Assembly (NCBI RefSeq): GCF_001522545.3
Contig: NC_031773.1
Location: 38,259,188 to 38,323,187, forward strand
Length of the DNA stretch: 64,000 nt
DNA from: Parus major
Lineage: Eukaryota > Chordata > Aves > Passeriformes > Paridae
Direction of reading: 5' to 3'
The position numbers were made by a program, and so were the translations under genes. Of the stretch, positions 1 to 12,389 are shown one piece after another (positions within the stretch are counted from its first letter, which is position 1; every line of letters begins with the position of its first letter). The notes beneath the pieces are model-generated. The model was given only the letters and a program-made list of their open reading frames with translations, was not told the origin of the DNA and searched no databases.

Positions 1-2640
1 GACAGCAGTATAGTAGGAAAATAAACAAACACCACTCTGCCTCCCAAAACAAAAAATGAGCCACCAAACAGTTCCCAACACAGCTGTACAGGAAGAAGTT
101 TCCTCAGCTCAAAAACCTGAATGAATAAGTCCCTCAAAAGATTGAATTCAGACCTGTTTTGGAAAATTGAGGAGACCTGCTGGACCTGGGAGAAATGTGT
201 TTGTGCCCATTCCTTTTCATTTTTCTAAACTGCCATTGCAATTTTAATTACAAATCTTTATTCGTTATTCCTTAATGAGTGGTAGTATGCACTGTGCTTG
301 AGCACAGAATTGAAGGTATCTTGATCACTACCAAAACCACCAAATCAGTAATGCAAGCTTGTATACTTACAAGGAAATTCAGCAATTTTCGGAATGATGT
401 AGTCTCTTTTGGAAGAAAAGGTTACATAATGAATAGAAAATTTTTAGAATGGATCAGGAAAGCTAATTTTAAATAATCATGAGCAACCCAAATCCATCCT
501 TATCATATCTGCAAAAATGCAAACAGGCTTTCTGTCCATTGTGAATATTCCTACTTTTCTTCTATCTCCCGTTTTGTGCTGATATATGTGGTGGAATTGT
601 ATGAGTACTCACTTGAGCTGAGGAGACAGCAGTGTCACCTTTCTTGTTGCTACATCTGCAGAACTCAGCTTGGATGATACCAACTTGGTGTGGGCAATAT
701 CTGTGGGGATGACTAAAGGATGGACTGGCAACAGAAATCAAGGTTAAAGCAGGATGCAAAAAAAGGTTGTTTGAATATAAAAAAATAAAGAATTGAATTG
801 CCCAGTTGGAAAAGACATGAAATAAAAATGGACAAAAGAAAGAAAAATAGGAGAAACTATGGCAAAGGAAAGAAGAAGCAGGTTAGTGTGACAACGTGAG
901 AAGGTCTGTTTCCTAGTCCAGAAACAAAAATGTTGTGAGCATTGAGCTAAGATATTTTACTTCATAAAAGTAACACTGCATTCTTTTTAAAATCATGTAT
1001 CTTTAGACAAGATAATTTTGTTTTATATAGCAAAAGTCAAAGCAGCTTGATACATTTTGCTTTTTGTCTGAGGTGTTTTAGTATTGCTTATTTTCTGTAG
1101 TCTAATATGAATGAAGTATTTACATCTCAAAATGCTTTTTTTTTTCTCTGCTCACCTAAGAAAAGCTTGTTAGTTATACTGTGGTCATAGAATAATGCAG
1201 CCTTTGTTGATCTGTGCTGCTATATACCCTTAGGAAGATAGAACCTTAGGCTGGAGGTGTGAAAAATGCTGTTCATCTTTAAACCCAGCATCAGCCAAAT
1301 ATCTACAGAGTTTTTTATTTCTTTTTATAACCTGGGTACTCATGGAAATATTTGATCTCAGGTTCTGAAGAAAATTTGGAAAGAGCACTAAGGAAAAGGT
1401 TTTGTCTTTGGAATAGCTATGTAAATATTTCTTGTCTGTAGTTTCCTTGAGGAAAAATTTAATTTAAACTGGGAAAGCTGAAAAAAAAAATTTCTTTCAG
1501 AACAGGAAACATAAATTACAATAAAACTAATATATCTTCATTAAAAGAAAATTATCAAAAATTATATTCTTCCAGCAAGAACCATAAAAGTGAATGTAAA
1601 AACAAGTGACATTTTTAGAAATAATTAAGTGAACTAATAACTTGTTATTCAGGCAAATTTTGTGACCTGTTAAGAAATGACCAATGATCTTGGAAATACC
1701 TCTGTAAAAATAACATTGTGGATATTGCATTTTTTGTCACTGCTTAATATCCCTTATCAAATGAGCAATGCTTGAAAAACCGACAGTGTTAGATAAGGCT
1801 GGAAGGAGAATGAGAAAGCATGAATGTTCTCACTTGGAATTATAAGAGAGCAGTATCTCCTTGAGTCATGCTATTACCAATAATAAATATTTAACAGTTG
1901 GAATTTAACAAGTTTGCCTTGTCTAGATGCAACTTTTGCACTGTTTTAATTGAAATTTTATATCTTTAACTGAACAATAAAGAAAATGAGATTATATGAA
2001 AGGCTCCTAATACTTGTGGCTGTAACAAAACTGGATCTAAGAATAAATCCTAAAAGCAGTCTGAAACAAAGAAGGAGCTATACCTGGACCAAAGGAGGAA
2101 AATAGTTCCATGTTAAAACTCTACAATGCAGAATTTTTTCATGACTTAAAAATCTATATATTAAATTTGTGGGCTATGAGATAAATTTTAAGTTCTGCTA
2201 CTAAATCTGTTGAAGTAAAGTATTCTTTCATGTTGATATACTTTAGAATTATATCTAGCAAAAGATATCATATTCAGTAGGTAGATCACATTAGCAAGAA
2301 TTGAAATAAAAAGGAATTTGGCTCCATGTGGTTTATGCTCATATGCAGCTGGAAGAAATATAAATCTTAGTTTAATCTGCAGTTCAAAAAATACAAGCAG
2401 CTCCTTGCAGGATGTAAGAGTGACTTGGAACAGAAATCAGAGTGCCTTAGTAGATGTTTTAATCAGAGAACTGTTTATTTCAATATCAAGTTCCTTTCTA
2501 CAGTGTTTCATGAATTGTACAAATGGGTTGATTTGGATGTATTTGATTGTCATTTTTGATGCTTGGAATGTGAGAGGTGGATGATAGTAAGGCTGAAATA
2601 AACCTCCTTTTGTAATTTGCAGAGGGTTCAGGAAATTTCC
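1..2640. other. AT-rich unique sequence, no gene recognised
   Basis: This stretch has no coding or RNA gene I can support. The open frames are short (at most 88 codons), AT-driven and without recognisable motifs. It contains short homopolymer runs, for example a T run near 1137-1145 and an A run near 1482-1490. No transposable element could be recognised by eye. The texture fits an avian intron or intergenic DNA. Confidence 0.6.
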
Positions 2641-2650
2641 CATTGTTGCA

Positions 2651-2690
2651 CTACTACTACTACTACTATTATTATTATTATTATTATTAC
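2651..2690. repeat. Compound trinucleotide microsatellite (ACT)n(ATT)n
   Basis: About five ACT units pass directly into about seven ATT units, visible base by base. The C-to-T switch inside the array suggests that one repeat type arose from the other by point mutation followed by slippage. It ends about 30 bp before the 3' end of a minus-strand CR1. Confidence 0.95.
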
Positions 2691-2718
2691 TTCATTGTGT
2701 TGGGAGACTGTGGTAAAT

Positions 2719-2833
2719 TACAGAATCATAGGATCATTAAGGTTGGAAAAGACCTCTAAGATCACTGAGTCCAACCACTGACATAGCAGTTCCAGATCCA
2801 CCCCTAAACCATATTCTGAAGTACCACAAAGTC
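2719..2833 (-). mobile_element. CR1 LINE 3'-end fragment, antisense
   Basis: Read on the plus strand, the segment opens with 'cagaatcataggatcatt' and continues with 'aaggttggaaaagacct', 'agatcactgagtccaacc' and 'cctaaacca'. This is the reverse complement of the 3' end of avian CR1 retrotransposons. CR1 copies are typically 5'-truncated because reverse transcription starts at the 3' end; this one keeps only about 115 bp and no coding sequence. Divergence from the remembered consensus is moderate, suggesting a fairly old insertion. The subfamily cannot be assigned by eye. Confidence 0.9.
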
Positions 2834-5125
2834 AACTTTATCAACAGAAATAAAAAACCCACTTCTGATTAAATGATTTTTGTAACTTTCCCATAAAAAA
2901 ATGCATATAACTTCAAAAAACTCATTTTCCTAAATTTATATTGCATTATTTAAATAAAATTATGCATGCTATACATGCCTTTGGATCATTTAAGAATCCA
3001 TAAAAGAAAGTGTCCATTAAGTGTAAGGCCTTAATATGTCCTTTATATGTTAACTTAATAGAACCTATTGTGTTCTAGATTATGTTCTAATATTTTCTGG
3101 TGGAGCAACACTATTCACATTGATAAAAATTAGATTTCATATAGTTTTTGTTAAAATTTAAAGAGAGATGAAGAGATGACTAGAAGTGCTCTGAAATCCC
3201 TGTCCTCTGCAAGCCCAGAAATAATTTCAATTTATGGACAAGATTTTCAAAATACTTAAGATCTAATTTACATTTCAAAGTCCCTAGCTCCACCTTGGAT
3301 TTATGCACCAGTGGCTGCATGTCAGCGAGCAGGTGAAATGTGAGATGCTGTCCCACAGCCAGTTAAATAAAACTGATGGCCCAGCTCATGAACTTCTGAG
3401 CCCAGTCCTACCAGGACATTATGTCAGATGTCTTATTCACCAAATGTAACATATAGGAGAGAAAGCTCCTGGACAAAAGCCTGCCTCAATTATGAACCCA
3501 TTTGAGATGAGAGGTTTTGGATCACGTTCCTAGTCTGCCTGAACCCGTATTTTGGGAAAGTGTCCTAAGTTGATCAATGGGAAAGTATAAAATCTGCCTT
3601 ATATGTTCAAATTCTTCATTTTTCTGCAACCAACCAAGTGTTTTTTAGGCCAGAACTGTAACATAGAGGCTGGAGTCCTCACCTGTGGTGCACTGAGACC
3701 AAAGTACTTCATTGCCTCTTTTGGATCTAAGTTTAAAACACTGAAGGAGTACAGGTAGAATGACCTCTGAAAAAGGGTTGTCCTGTTCAGACTTCCAATG
3801 ACTTTCACACTGACTTTGGCAATGAAAACTCTGGTTCAAATAGGACTTTTGAACTTGCACATGCCTGAGGAACTTTAACTGCTAAGTTATTGGCTATTCT
3901 GTCATACATAATGGTATTTTCTTCATAACAGAGTACTAATTTCTGGACAATTAATAGGTGAGGATTTCTATTAAAATAGTCAGAAAGAATCACCAGTCTG
4001 GCTAGACTTAGACATTGATCTTAAATAAAGAGTAGATGCTTAAGTTTTCTCAGTTTTCTCATTCCAATTCATTATTGGCTTGAAGGGATAACTAATTACT
4101 TCCAAATTTTCCCTTTAGGCAAGTCATTGCATAATTTGACAGGCTACACACTCAAATCAGAGATGGCTGATGTGTGAGATGGCAGGAGGTTTGAGATCAT
4201 GGTACTCAGAATTGCAATAATTGCATTTGTTTGAATGCTTAAGTATAAGCCGTAAGTTTCTTTAGTAGCAAACATTTTCCAGTCAAACCTACCTAAAACT
4301 TTATGACAAAACCTGAATCTTGGTCCGCTTTTGCTGATTTCCAGAGATTTCAAATCATCCATAGTCTTATAGCCAGGCTGAATGTTAGAGGAAACTAACA
4401 GGTCTGATAACATGTATGAGATAGAAGTTCAAAGCAAGTTTGCAAGATAACTAACAATGATGCTGTATTATTCAAATTAGTATTTTTACTGCAGTGCTGA
4501 ATAATTTAGACGACTCATTAAGACATTGTGAAAAATAATGAACTGCTAATGGAAGAAATGTAAATCACAGTAAAAAAAACCTCTCAGAGTAACATCATAG
4601 ATTTATGTAATACAATTTTACATTCTTATTTGAATAATTAACATATAAAGTTAGCATGGGTATAAGTACATCTAATCAAATATAACGCTTCTGAAATTCA
4701 CAATGAAAAAAGGAGTACAGATAGAAGTAACTCTGTAATGGGAATGTTTCAATGAAGTGTAATTGGGAGGAAAATTCTTCAGAATGCTTTTTACCACCTT
4801 GTCACCTCTCGCATGACTCTTCATAAAGATTATCTAAGTAGTGTGCATTTGGATTTAGTCATGTGCTAAATCCTGCCTAATTAGGAATTTGGTTCATTTC
4901 AAAATTCTCTGTTTTGTGTAGCAATGCAGTTCATCTACTTCTCAGGACTCTCCCTATTTTTTTTTTAATTGTTCCCTTGGTATTTAACACTACTTGTTGA
5001 TACTTAAAGGAAGCTACTTTGGACAGAGTGATCACCTGCCTCACAAGTAGGGCACTGTAGATATTGATATTTAATTTGAAAACAATATGGTCTGCATCTA
5101 CATTGTAGAAATTTTTAAAAAGAAT
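2834..5125. other. Unique sequence, no gene recognised
   Basis: No gene or identifiable repeat was recognised. Two minus-strand open frames (3599-3808 and 3645-3860) overlap in different frames, and one of 89 codons lies at 4144-4413; none carries a known motif. A T run sits near 4958-4966. The part at 3290-3440 is slightly more GC-rich but unassigned. Confidence 0.5.
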
Positions 5126-5300
5126 GCAGCTGTGTTAGATGGATTGTTTAGTTGGATTTGCATGGAAACCAGTGTGGCTTCTGTGAGAAGCTGACAGAAG
5201 CTTCCCCTGTGTCAAAGAGAGCCAATTCCAGCCAGCTCCAGGATGGCCCCACCTCTGGCCAAGGCCCATCAGCATTGATGGTACTACCTCTGGGATGACA

Positions 5301-5310
5301 GATTTAAAGA
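5301..5310 (+). promoter_or_regulatory. TATA-like box of the LTR
   Basis: The sequence 'gatttaaaga' lies in the U3-like part of the LTR, about 530 bp before the AATAAA signal. It matches where the core promoter of this LTR family would be. The match to a canonical TATA box is imperfect and activity is unknown. Confidence 0.4.
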
Positions 5311-5500
5311 GAGGGAAAAACTGCTGGGCAACAGCAGCCAGAAAGAGGAGTGAGAATATTCAAGAGCAATAACAGTGTGGATGCCAAGGTCTGTGAAAAT
5401 GGCAGTGTGGAAGGAGGTGCTCCAGACATGCAGCAGAGATTTCTCTGCAGCCTGTGCTGCCGACCATGGTGAAACAGGTTTGCTGGCAGGACCAGTGACT

Positions 5501-5626
5501 GAGGGGTGTCAGTGCTGGAGCAGTGTGATCCTGGAGAACTGCACCCTGTGTGAGGGACCCACGCTGGAGATGTTCAAGGAGAACTGTGTCCCATGGGAGG
5601 GACCCCTCACAGGAGTACGAGAAGAG
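5501..5626 (+). repeat. Internal tandem repeats of the LTR, about 45-51 bp period
   Basis: Three degenerate units start at 5501, 5552 and 5597. Each opens with 'gaggg' and continues with a 'gctggag' or related core and a 'gagaactg' tail. From memory, this LTR family carries a variable number of such units, so this copy appears to be a short-array variant. The array is GC-rich and causes the overlapping open frames seen here on both strands. Confidence 0.65.
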
Positions 5627-5831
5627 TGAGAGGAGTCTTTCTCCTGAGGAAAGAGAAGCATCAGAGAAGTGTGATGAACAAACCACAGCCCCCCTTCTCC
5701 ATCCCCCTACTCCTCTTGCAAGGAAGAGGTGAAGAAAATTGGGATTAAAGTTAAAAATGGGAAGAAGGGAGGGCTAGAAGTTGTTTCTAAGATTTCATTT
5801 CATTTCTTACTGTGCTCATGTTTTGATTGGT

Positions 5832-5837
5832 AATAAA
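5832..5837 (+). terminator. Polyadenylation signal AATAAA of the LTR
   Basis: AATAAA occurs within 'ggtaataaattaatttc', at the position expected for the R-region polyadenylation signal. The corresponding place in the 52.6 kb copy reads 'agtagtaaatt', so the signal is lost there. Confidence 0.55.
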
Positions 5838-6956
5838 TTAATTTCACCAATTCAAGTGTGTTTTGCCCATGATAGTATTGGGTGAGTGATTTCTGTCTGC
5901 CCTTATCTAAACCCAGAATCCTTTCACTATATTTTTTCTCCTCTTCCCAGCTGAGGAGGGCAGGAATAAAGCAGCTTGGGTGGGCTCTAGGTGTCCAACC
6001 AGGTTCAACTCATAACTCATAACAGTTGGTGATTGGAAGCACTTTCTCCATTGACTGGGAAGTCTGACAAGCTGGATCAATACCTTCCTGGAGCAGTCTT
6101 CTGTATTTCTGGTGAGACAGTATCTCTCTTAGGTCCCAGCTGAGATGAGAAGATTGTTGTGAATCTACAAATACTGTTAATTTATATTGATTCTTATCTT
6201 CTGTTAAATGTTAATGTGCTTTTGTGTTGTCATGATTTTGTACCAAAATTCATTCTATTTCCTAAGCTTTTGTGTGACTCAGGTCCTCAATAACCTTCCT
6301 GCTATAATGCTGAATTAGCAAATAAAAAACCATAGTAAATTCTAAGAGGTTGCTTAATTAGAACAGTCAGGGAAAACTATAGTCTATTTTCCAGGATGCT
6401 GTAATAGACAGAAATGGTTGTGGTAGGGTGAAGACAAGAAAAATTTCTGGAGCTTGTATTTACTATAATTCACTGAATAAAACACAGATATAACACTAGC
6501 AAACCAAACTTATCACATTTCATACCATTCACCTTCCCACTCTGAAACAGTATTTTCCTCTACTTGCTCCAGCAAATAGGGTGTCAAAGGCTTTTGCATG
6601 TCTTAGGCTTTTATAGCACCAGAGTATTTGCCAGCTTTGTCAGGTGTGAGTAGTGAACGTCAAGTGGATTTATCTGGGCATTCAAAATAATTCTTTCATG
6701 TGCCCTACTTTCAATTATAGCTTCAGCTGACTCATTTGCCTTGCTGTGCCATTTTTCCATCAAAAATGAATCAGTCATGCTTAGAGGTAATGAGCCAAAC
6801 TGTGTGGGCATGTCCTCACCAGCACATGGGGCAGAAACCAAAATAAGTTTCTCATAGCATCAAGAATACCATTTCACATGTTTTCTGTCTTGCCAGCCAC
6901 AAGTTAAAATAAGCAGCATATAGATACACTATTGGAAAAGAGAATTTTGTTTATAA

Positions 6957-6976
6957 ATATATATATATATATATAT
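6957..6976. repeat. (AT)n microsatellite
   Basis: About ten uninterrupted AT dinucleotides follow 'tttata'. It is a simple repeat, likely length-polymorphic. Confidence 0.9.
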
Positions 6977-9900
6977 TTAATCACTTTGAAAGATGTCTCA
7001 TTGCCTACTATAGTTTTTTCATATACTTAACAATTATTGTCTTGTTCCAGTTGAGGTTAGAATGCTCAGTGGCAGGAAAGGAAATATTTTGTTTGGAATC
7101 TACATCACAAGTCTATCCACATACTTCTGTAGCTTCCAGAAGTGAAGAATAGTTTCTGTAATAATGTGATAGCTATATTAAAACAAAAATTAAGGTGCAA
7201 AGGTTTCTACTGCCTTAAGCAGGAAAAGGAAGCTATGCCTTTAACTAACACTAGTGCTCCAGTAAACATTGTAATAAATAATTCTGCCTGAAGTGGGTGA
7301 AAGCAATGCCAACACTGTATGCATCAAGTATTGCCACAGTAGCAGAATCTCAACTTACTCAAAAATAAGTCATTTTTTAAAAATAACTTGCCTACAGAGC
7401 TGGTTAGGTTTTCTGAAAGAAAGTCTTTGTCAGTCCTTATAAGAGCACACTCAGTGCTCATATGCACACTCAATAGACATAAATATTGATCATCTATTTT
7501 TAATGTATGAGTCATAACTAGAAAAGATTAAATGACAACCTAAAAGAAGACAGGGCAGCTTGGTCATTGTATTCAGGAGCAAAATAAAAATAAAGTGCAA
7601 ATACTATACTTTGTGATTGATAGGTTTAGTCTATTCTTAGTTTAACCCCAGATTTAGAAACATTGCTTTAAAAATATAAGATCATTGTGAATAGAAGGAA
7701 AAATACATATTACTTTGAACTGTTGAGATGTGGAAGGCTGTGAGCAGGAAAAATGAAAGAAGGGCTTGATAAGCAGCAGAACCCTGGTGTTGCATTCTCA
7801 TTTATTCAAAATAAGAACCTGCAGACCAAGAGAGTCAATGGGAAAAGGATTCAAACTATAAACAAAGGAAGAGGGCCTAGAGATGCCCCAGTATTATTTT
7901 TAGGCTGTAGCAACTCATGACAACTGGAAATTCTAAAATTAAATTCTGTCTATCTAAGGGATTGAGGGAAAGCCAACAGAAAGAGTACATACACATAGAG
8001 TATCTGTAACTTTTAATTCCTTTGAGTGCTGTAAATCAGAGACTGTTTGGAGGATAAGCTGTAGCGTTGAGCCATGTTAGTGTTCACAGGTCATAAAAGC
8101 AAATTTTTACAAGAGTAAGGGCTGTAGTTTGATAAGTGACTAAATAGAACACGGACATTCAGTCAGACAGACTCTGAATAAATGAGAAGGTATGACCTGG
8201 AAGAAAGAATACATCTGAAGAACTGGAACTTTACAATTCCATGCAGTATCAAGATTTTTTCTGCAATGTATTATTAATTATTAAAGGTAGGGGACTTATT
8301 ACAAAAACAAGGATTATTTTGCAGTTTGCATTCTTCTATAATTCTCCTCTTTGCTATTATCTTCCTCTGTCACGTTTGGAAGTCACTGAAGCCCAAATCA
8401 TCAAATACATTTTGGGACCCATACATTTTGGTAAGCAACTGATGCTTACATTTCTTTAGAATCTCAGCATTATTAGGACACACACTTAGTACAAAGAATT
8501 AATGGTAGTTTTTTATGTAATTCTTGGAATTTGCTCCAGGATCACAGATACAAATGGAAGATACATGAGTTTCTTAATGGAAAGGCAAATATGGAAAGAA
8601 GCCTTTGGTTCATTGCGAGGACAGTTTGTAAGTGGGTGGACAACCACTGAGTAGCTCTCAAATACGCTGAATAAGCTTAAGTACTCTTGAAGAAAAGCAG
8701 TAGGGCACTATGTGCATTAAATTGAATGAGGGAAGTGTGAGCATAGAGGAGTTTGAAAGTTTTAGAAAGGAAGAACTCAGGGGTAATCTCTGGAGCAGAA
8801 GCTCTGAAGTTCTGGGAGGGATAGAGGCCTCTGAGACGGGAAGTACTAGAAGATACTACAGGCCCTGCATGGGATCTGTGGGTGAAGATATCGATACAAT
8901 CCTCCTGTCGACCTTGCAAATTCTTTCCACACTTTATCCTTCCTTTTGTTTCTTAGGATGAGCTTATTGACTCAGACATCAGTCTGTGCTCTTGGATCAC
9001 CATGCCTTCCAGCCTTGCTGGTGCAGGCCAGCTGGCTCAGACCGTGTGTGCAATGAGCCCATCATGTTCTACATTACCTGCAGAGAAACATCCCCTGAAG
9101 TTGAAACCAACACAGAATATCTGTACTGCTCATTTCCTCTAAGTTCTTCCTTTTAATTATTAATTTCACAGAGGACCAAGTCATGTCATATGTAGAAATT
9201 TGGTCTCTTCACAAAACATCCAGGTGATCCTCAAGAAACCACCAATGATACTTTGGTATCAATGTTAAAATTTTCATAACTCCCGCTCATATCCGTTTTC
9301 CAGGGGTGTTGTATTTCTTGCTGGTACTTAGATTAAGCACCAATTTTAATTGAAACTGACATTTATAAAATAATTGACAGTGAAGAACGATATTTTACCA
9401 CTGCAAAGTAGTGATAGCAACACACACACAAAGTAGAGTTTGAAAGCCCGTGAAACTACAGAAAAGTGCTCATAGTTTTGAATATCTGTAAAGAGCTAAT
9501 TTCTTTCAAAGACCAGAGTGCCTCTCACTAATTTGTTTTGTTTTTTTTTTCCAGTGTGAGGAACCTTTATGAGTTTAACTACTAGGCAATGGAACCTAAT
9601 ATGATATTAAAAAGTCCATAAAGCTCTGTGAGTCTCATTCCGTCTCCATAAAGCCAGATAATTTCTACTGACTTCAGAAGATAATGGATCAAACTCCTGC
9701 TAAACATAACAACATCTGTCACCATGTGCATGTGCATGCAATATTGTTGTGTTGTTTAGGCTGTTCATTATTTTTATCAGTTTATCACCCTGTATTAATT
9801 AGTGTGTGTTAAAACATAGCTCCTTATTAGTGGTTCTAGATGTGTAATAACTCTCCACATCTGCATTTGGGGGTAAGTTTGTCACACAGAGGGTATTTTA

Positions 9901-12122
9901 GATTTTAAGCTGGGTGAATGAATGCTTTAGACTACCTTTAGCCTGAAGTCCTATCTCACAATAGAGGTCAAAAGGCTTCTATGCTCTATGCTTTTGGATT
10001 AAAATAAAGAAACATATTCTAGCTTAATATGTCAGAGGTAACATGTACTTTACTAATATACATCTGTCGTGAAGTTGTACAAATATTATGTAGTAATTAG
10101 AAGCAAGCAGACTGTTAATCAGCTTAGTTTAATTAATGTGACTATAACCTAATTGTAGTGTCAGATATATTTATGCATTTTGTGGCATGAAAAATCATTA
10201 AGTCAAGTCATTCATATTTCTTGAGGACAAAAATCAAGGAAAGAAAAAAACACTTTTTCCAGGCTTACTTTTAAAGATATGTTTTCAAGATGAAGTCTGA
10301 AATTCCACAGATTATTTGATCTGTGGCTGCCTGGAAGTGTTGTTTTAGATCAGTTTCTTGTTTTAGAACCTCTTTCTCTAATTTAAAATAACTTTTTTCC
10401 TTGCTTTCCCTTTTGCACAGAGAACTGGTGTAGCACAATCAAAGATCTTATATCATGTTGAACCAGCAATCCTACTGTGCAAATTTAGTAATTGTAAATT
10501 ACCTCAACCATACCTGAGAAATCAAATGCATTTGACACTCAGCATTTGATTTATCTCTCCACAGGAGATTTTATGTTATGTCTACATTGCAACTAGAGAC
10601 ATGATTGCATCAACTATGACTATACTTAAACTTGAAGTATCCAGCTAGCTGAAGCAATCAGTGCACGGAAGTCATACCTGTAGTTAAGTTTCTGAAAGTA
10701 TGTTCTCATAGGCCCATAAGAAAACCCCAGCTGATAGCTTTTGATTGCTTTACCCTGCTAAATTTAACCTATATTAGATCTATCTTTTTAGGCTCTGCTC
10801 ATGAATCTCATTTGAAGGGTTAGCATGATGCTAGATAGTTAGAAAGATCCCAAGAATACTGGCCTGAGGGTGATTATAAAAGTGCTTGTTTTATAGCCAC
10901 AGTATTTCACATTTATTGCTATCAGAATGGAAGTAAAATGGGAAAGAGAGATTTCTATTCAATTTTTGAAAAAAGAGGCTCCCACAAAAAAACCTGTGAT
11001 CTGTATCACTGCTATTATAATAATCATACTGTAGGAAGACAAACTTCAGAAAAGGAATTTTTTTTCATACCAGAAAAAAAGGTGTTGGGGGAGTCATCTT
11101 GAAAGATTATTTGAGGAGGTGATGACTTTTTAATTTCCAGTCAAGTTTTGGCATTACTCTGCAATATAACTGGCAAGAAGGATGACATGTAGTTATGGCT
11201 ATGTATATCATTATGTATATAGTTATTTTCTCTTCTGAAGACACTTAGTAAGATGTTGAATAACATAAGATTATTTAAATACAAGATTATTTTCATATAC
11301 TATATCAATGATATGTTAATATATTGTGATGAATGTTCTTAAAGCAATGGCTTTTAAGACCTTCAGTTTTGTCATCAGAAATAATTTAACTGTCCCTGTC
11401 AGGACCTAACCTGGATTCTTTTACTGTTTTTACCATTAATAATGTGATTCTTTTTTTCTTTTTCAAAATTTAATAGGATTTAAATAGTTAAATTTAATAG
11501 TAAACAGGGAGATTGGAATTGAAAGGTATTATTTTTTTAAAATCAGGATGTTGTTCAAAATGAGCACTGGAGTTCCCATCACCTTTAGCACCCCTTTCTA
11601 AGAATAGTATATTTGAAATCACTGGATTTTTTTCATCTCGGTGATTAATCTAATAGGGTAAAATCTTCAAAATACTACTCAACTTTCTCCTATTAATATG
11701 TCAGTAAGGCTTTTCCCTTAATTATTTTTTAAATATATTTATGAATTCTTTTACGTTCAAATAATGTTCTTTTATAATAGCCATTTGAGACTCTTTCTAC
11801 TCCTGGTACCTTCACTTTCCTTCTCTAAAAGAATCTTCTGGAGTCTTACTTCAGTTATTTAAACTATAACTAGTTATCACAGTAGCACATCAATCTATAA
11901 TTCCATCAGAATAATCTAGAGAAAAGTATCAATGGCTGCATAGAGAAATATTAGTTATTCAATTTTTAGTTCTCCTGCTGTTAATAATTTTATTTCTGTG
12001 TAAAACGAAATCTCTACAGGCGGGTGAATTTTTGTATTTCCATTTGTTTAAATATTGTAAGAAGTGGCATCATAATTTCACTACATATTCAGTTTTAGAA
12101 GTATAAATTTATTTAAAATTTT

Positions 12123-12140
12123 CTTGTATATATATACAAG
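12123..12140. repeat. Perfect 18-bp palindrome around (TA)n
   Basis: The sequence 'cttgtatatatatacaag' equals its own reverse complement over 18 bp. Symmetry stops at the flanking TT on both sides. It could extrude a small cruciform, or be a chance product of an AT-rich microsatellite. Confidence 0.9.
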
Positions 12141-12389
12141 TTGGAGTATTAATTTTACATATGAGAATTAATATGGTTATAAAATACTAGTTTAAATTGT
12201 TATTGTTTATTATTATTTGTTATTATAAAATATTGGATAAAAGTATTTGAGAAATAGTTATTACTCAGTCTCAGACAAGCACAACGCTTTTGAGAGAAGC
12301 AGTAGTAACTTAGGTAAGAAAACTGAATTTTCTGTTGATAGGAAGTTCTGTGGAAAAATTCTCAACCACTTCCTGATGTGAGCATTTCC

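Larger units (their letters stand above)
5132..6024 (+). mobile_element. Endogenous retrovirus LTR (solo), near full length
   Basis: This is a roughly 0.9 kb long terminal repeat in plus orientation, recognised from landmarks of a long avian LTR family. In order they are 'ttctgtgagaagctg', a TATA-like 'gatttaaaga' near 5301, an 'aacagcagcc' block, tandem units near 5501-5626, 'gatgaac' followed by a C-rich stretch, a polyadenylation signal at 5832-5837, and a 3' part with 'ccagctgaggaggg' ending near 'ccaaccaggttcaac'. A second copy of the 5' and 3' parts lies at 52486-52864. No gag, pol or env sequence flanks it, so it is a solo LTR left by recombination. Open frames of 60-108 codons on both strands come from GC-rich LTR sequence and are not genes. 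Boundaries are uncertain by about 15 bp; a short 'cataactcataac' duplication sits at the 3' end. The family is probably ERVL-like, but this is unverified. Confidence 0.82.
6025..12240. other. Unique sequence, no gene recognised
   Basis: No gene or classifiable transposable element was recognised across about 6 kb. A low-complexity AT run lies near 6957-6976. At 6540-6850 the base composition is balanced and the sequence lacks homopolymers, resembling a conserved non-coding element. At 8941-9143 a splice-acceptor-like site precedes a 61-codon open frame. The remainder is AT-rich, with short open frames lacking recognisable motifs. Confidence 0.5.

Noticed and set aside
5360..5732. Overlapping open frames of 60-108 codons on both strands
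   Set aside because: They lie inside the GC-rich tandem part of an LTR, which does not code for protein.
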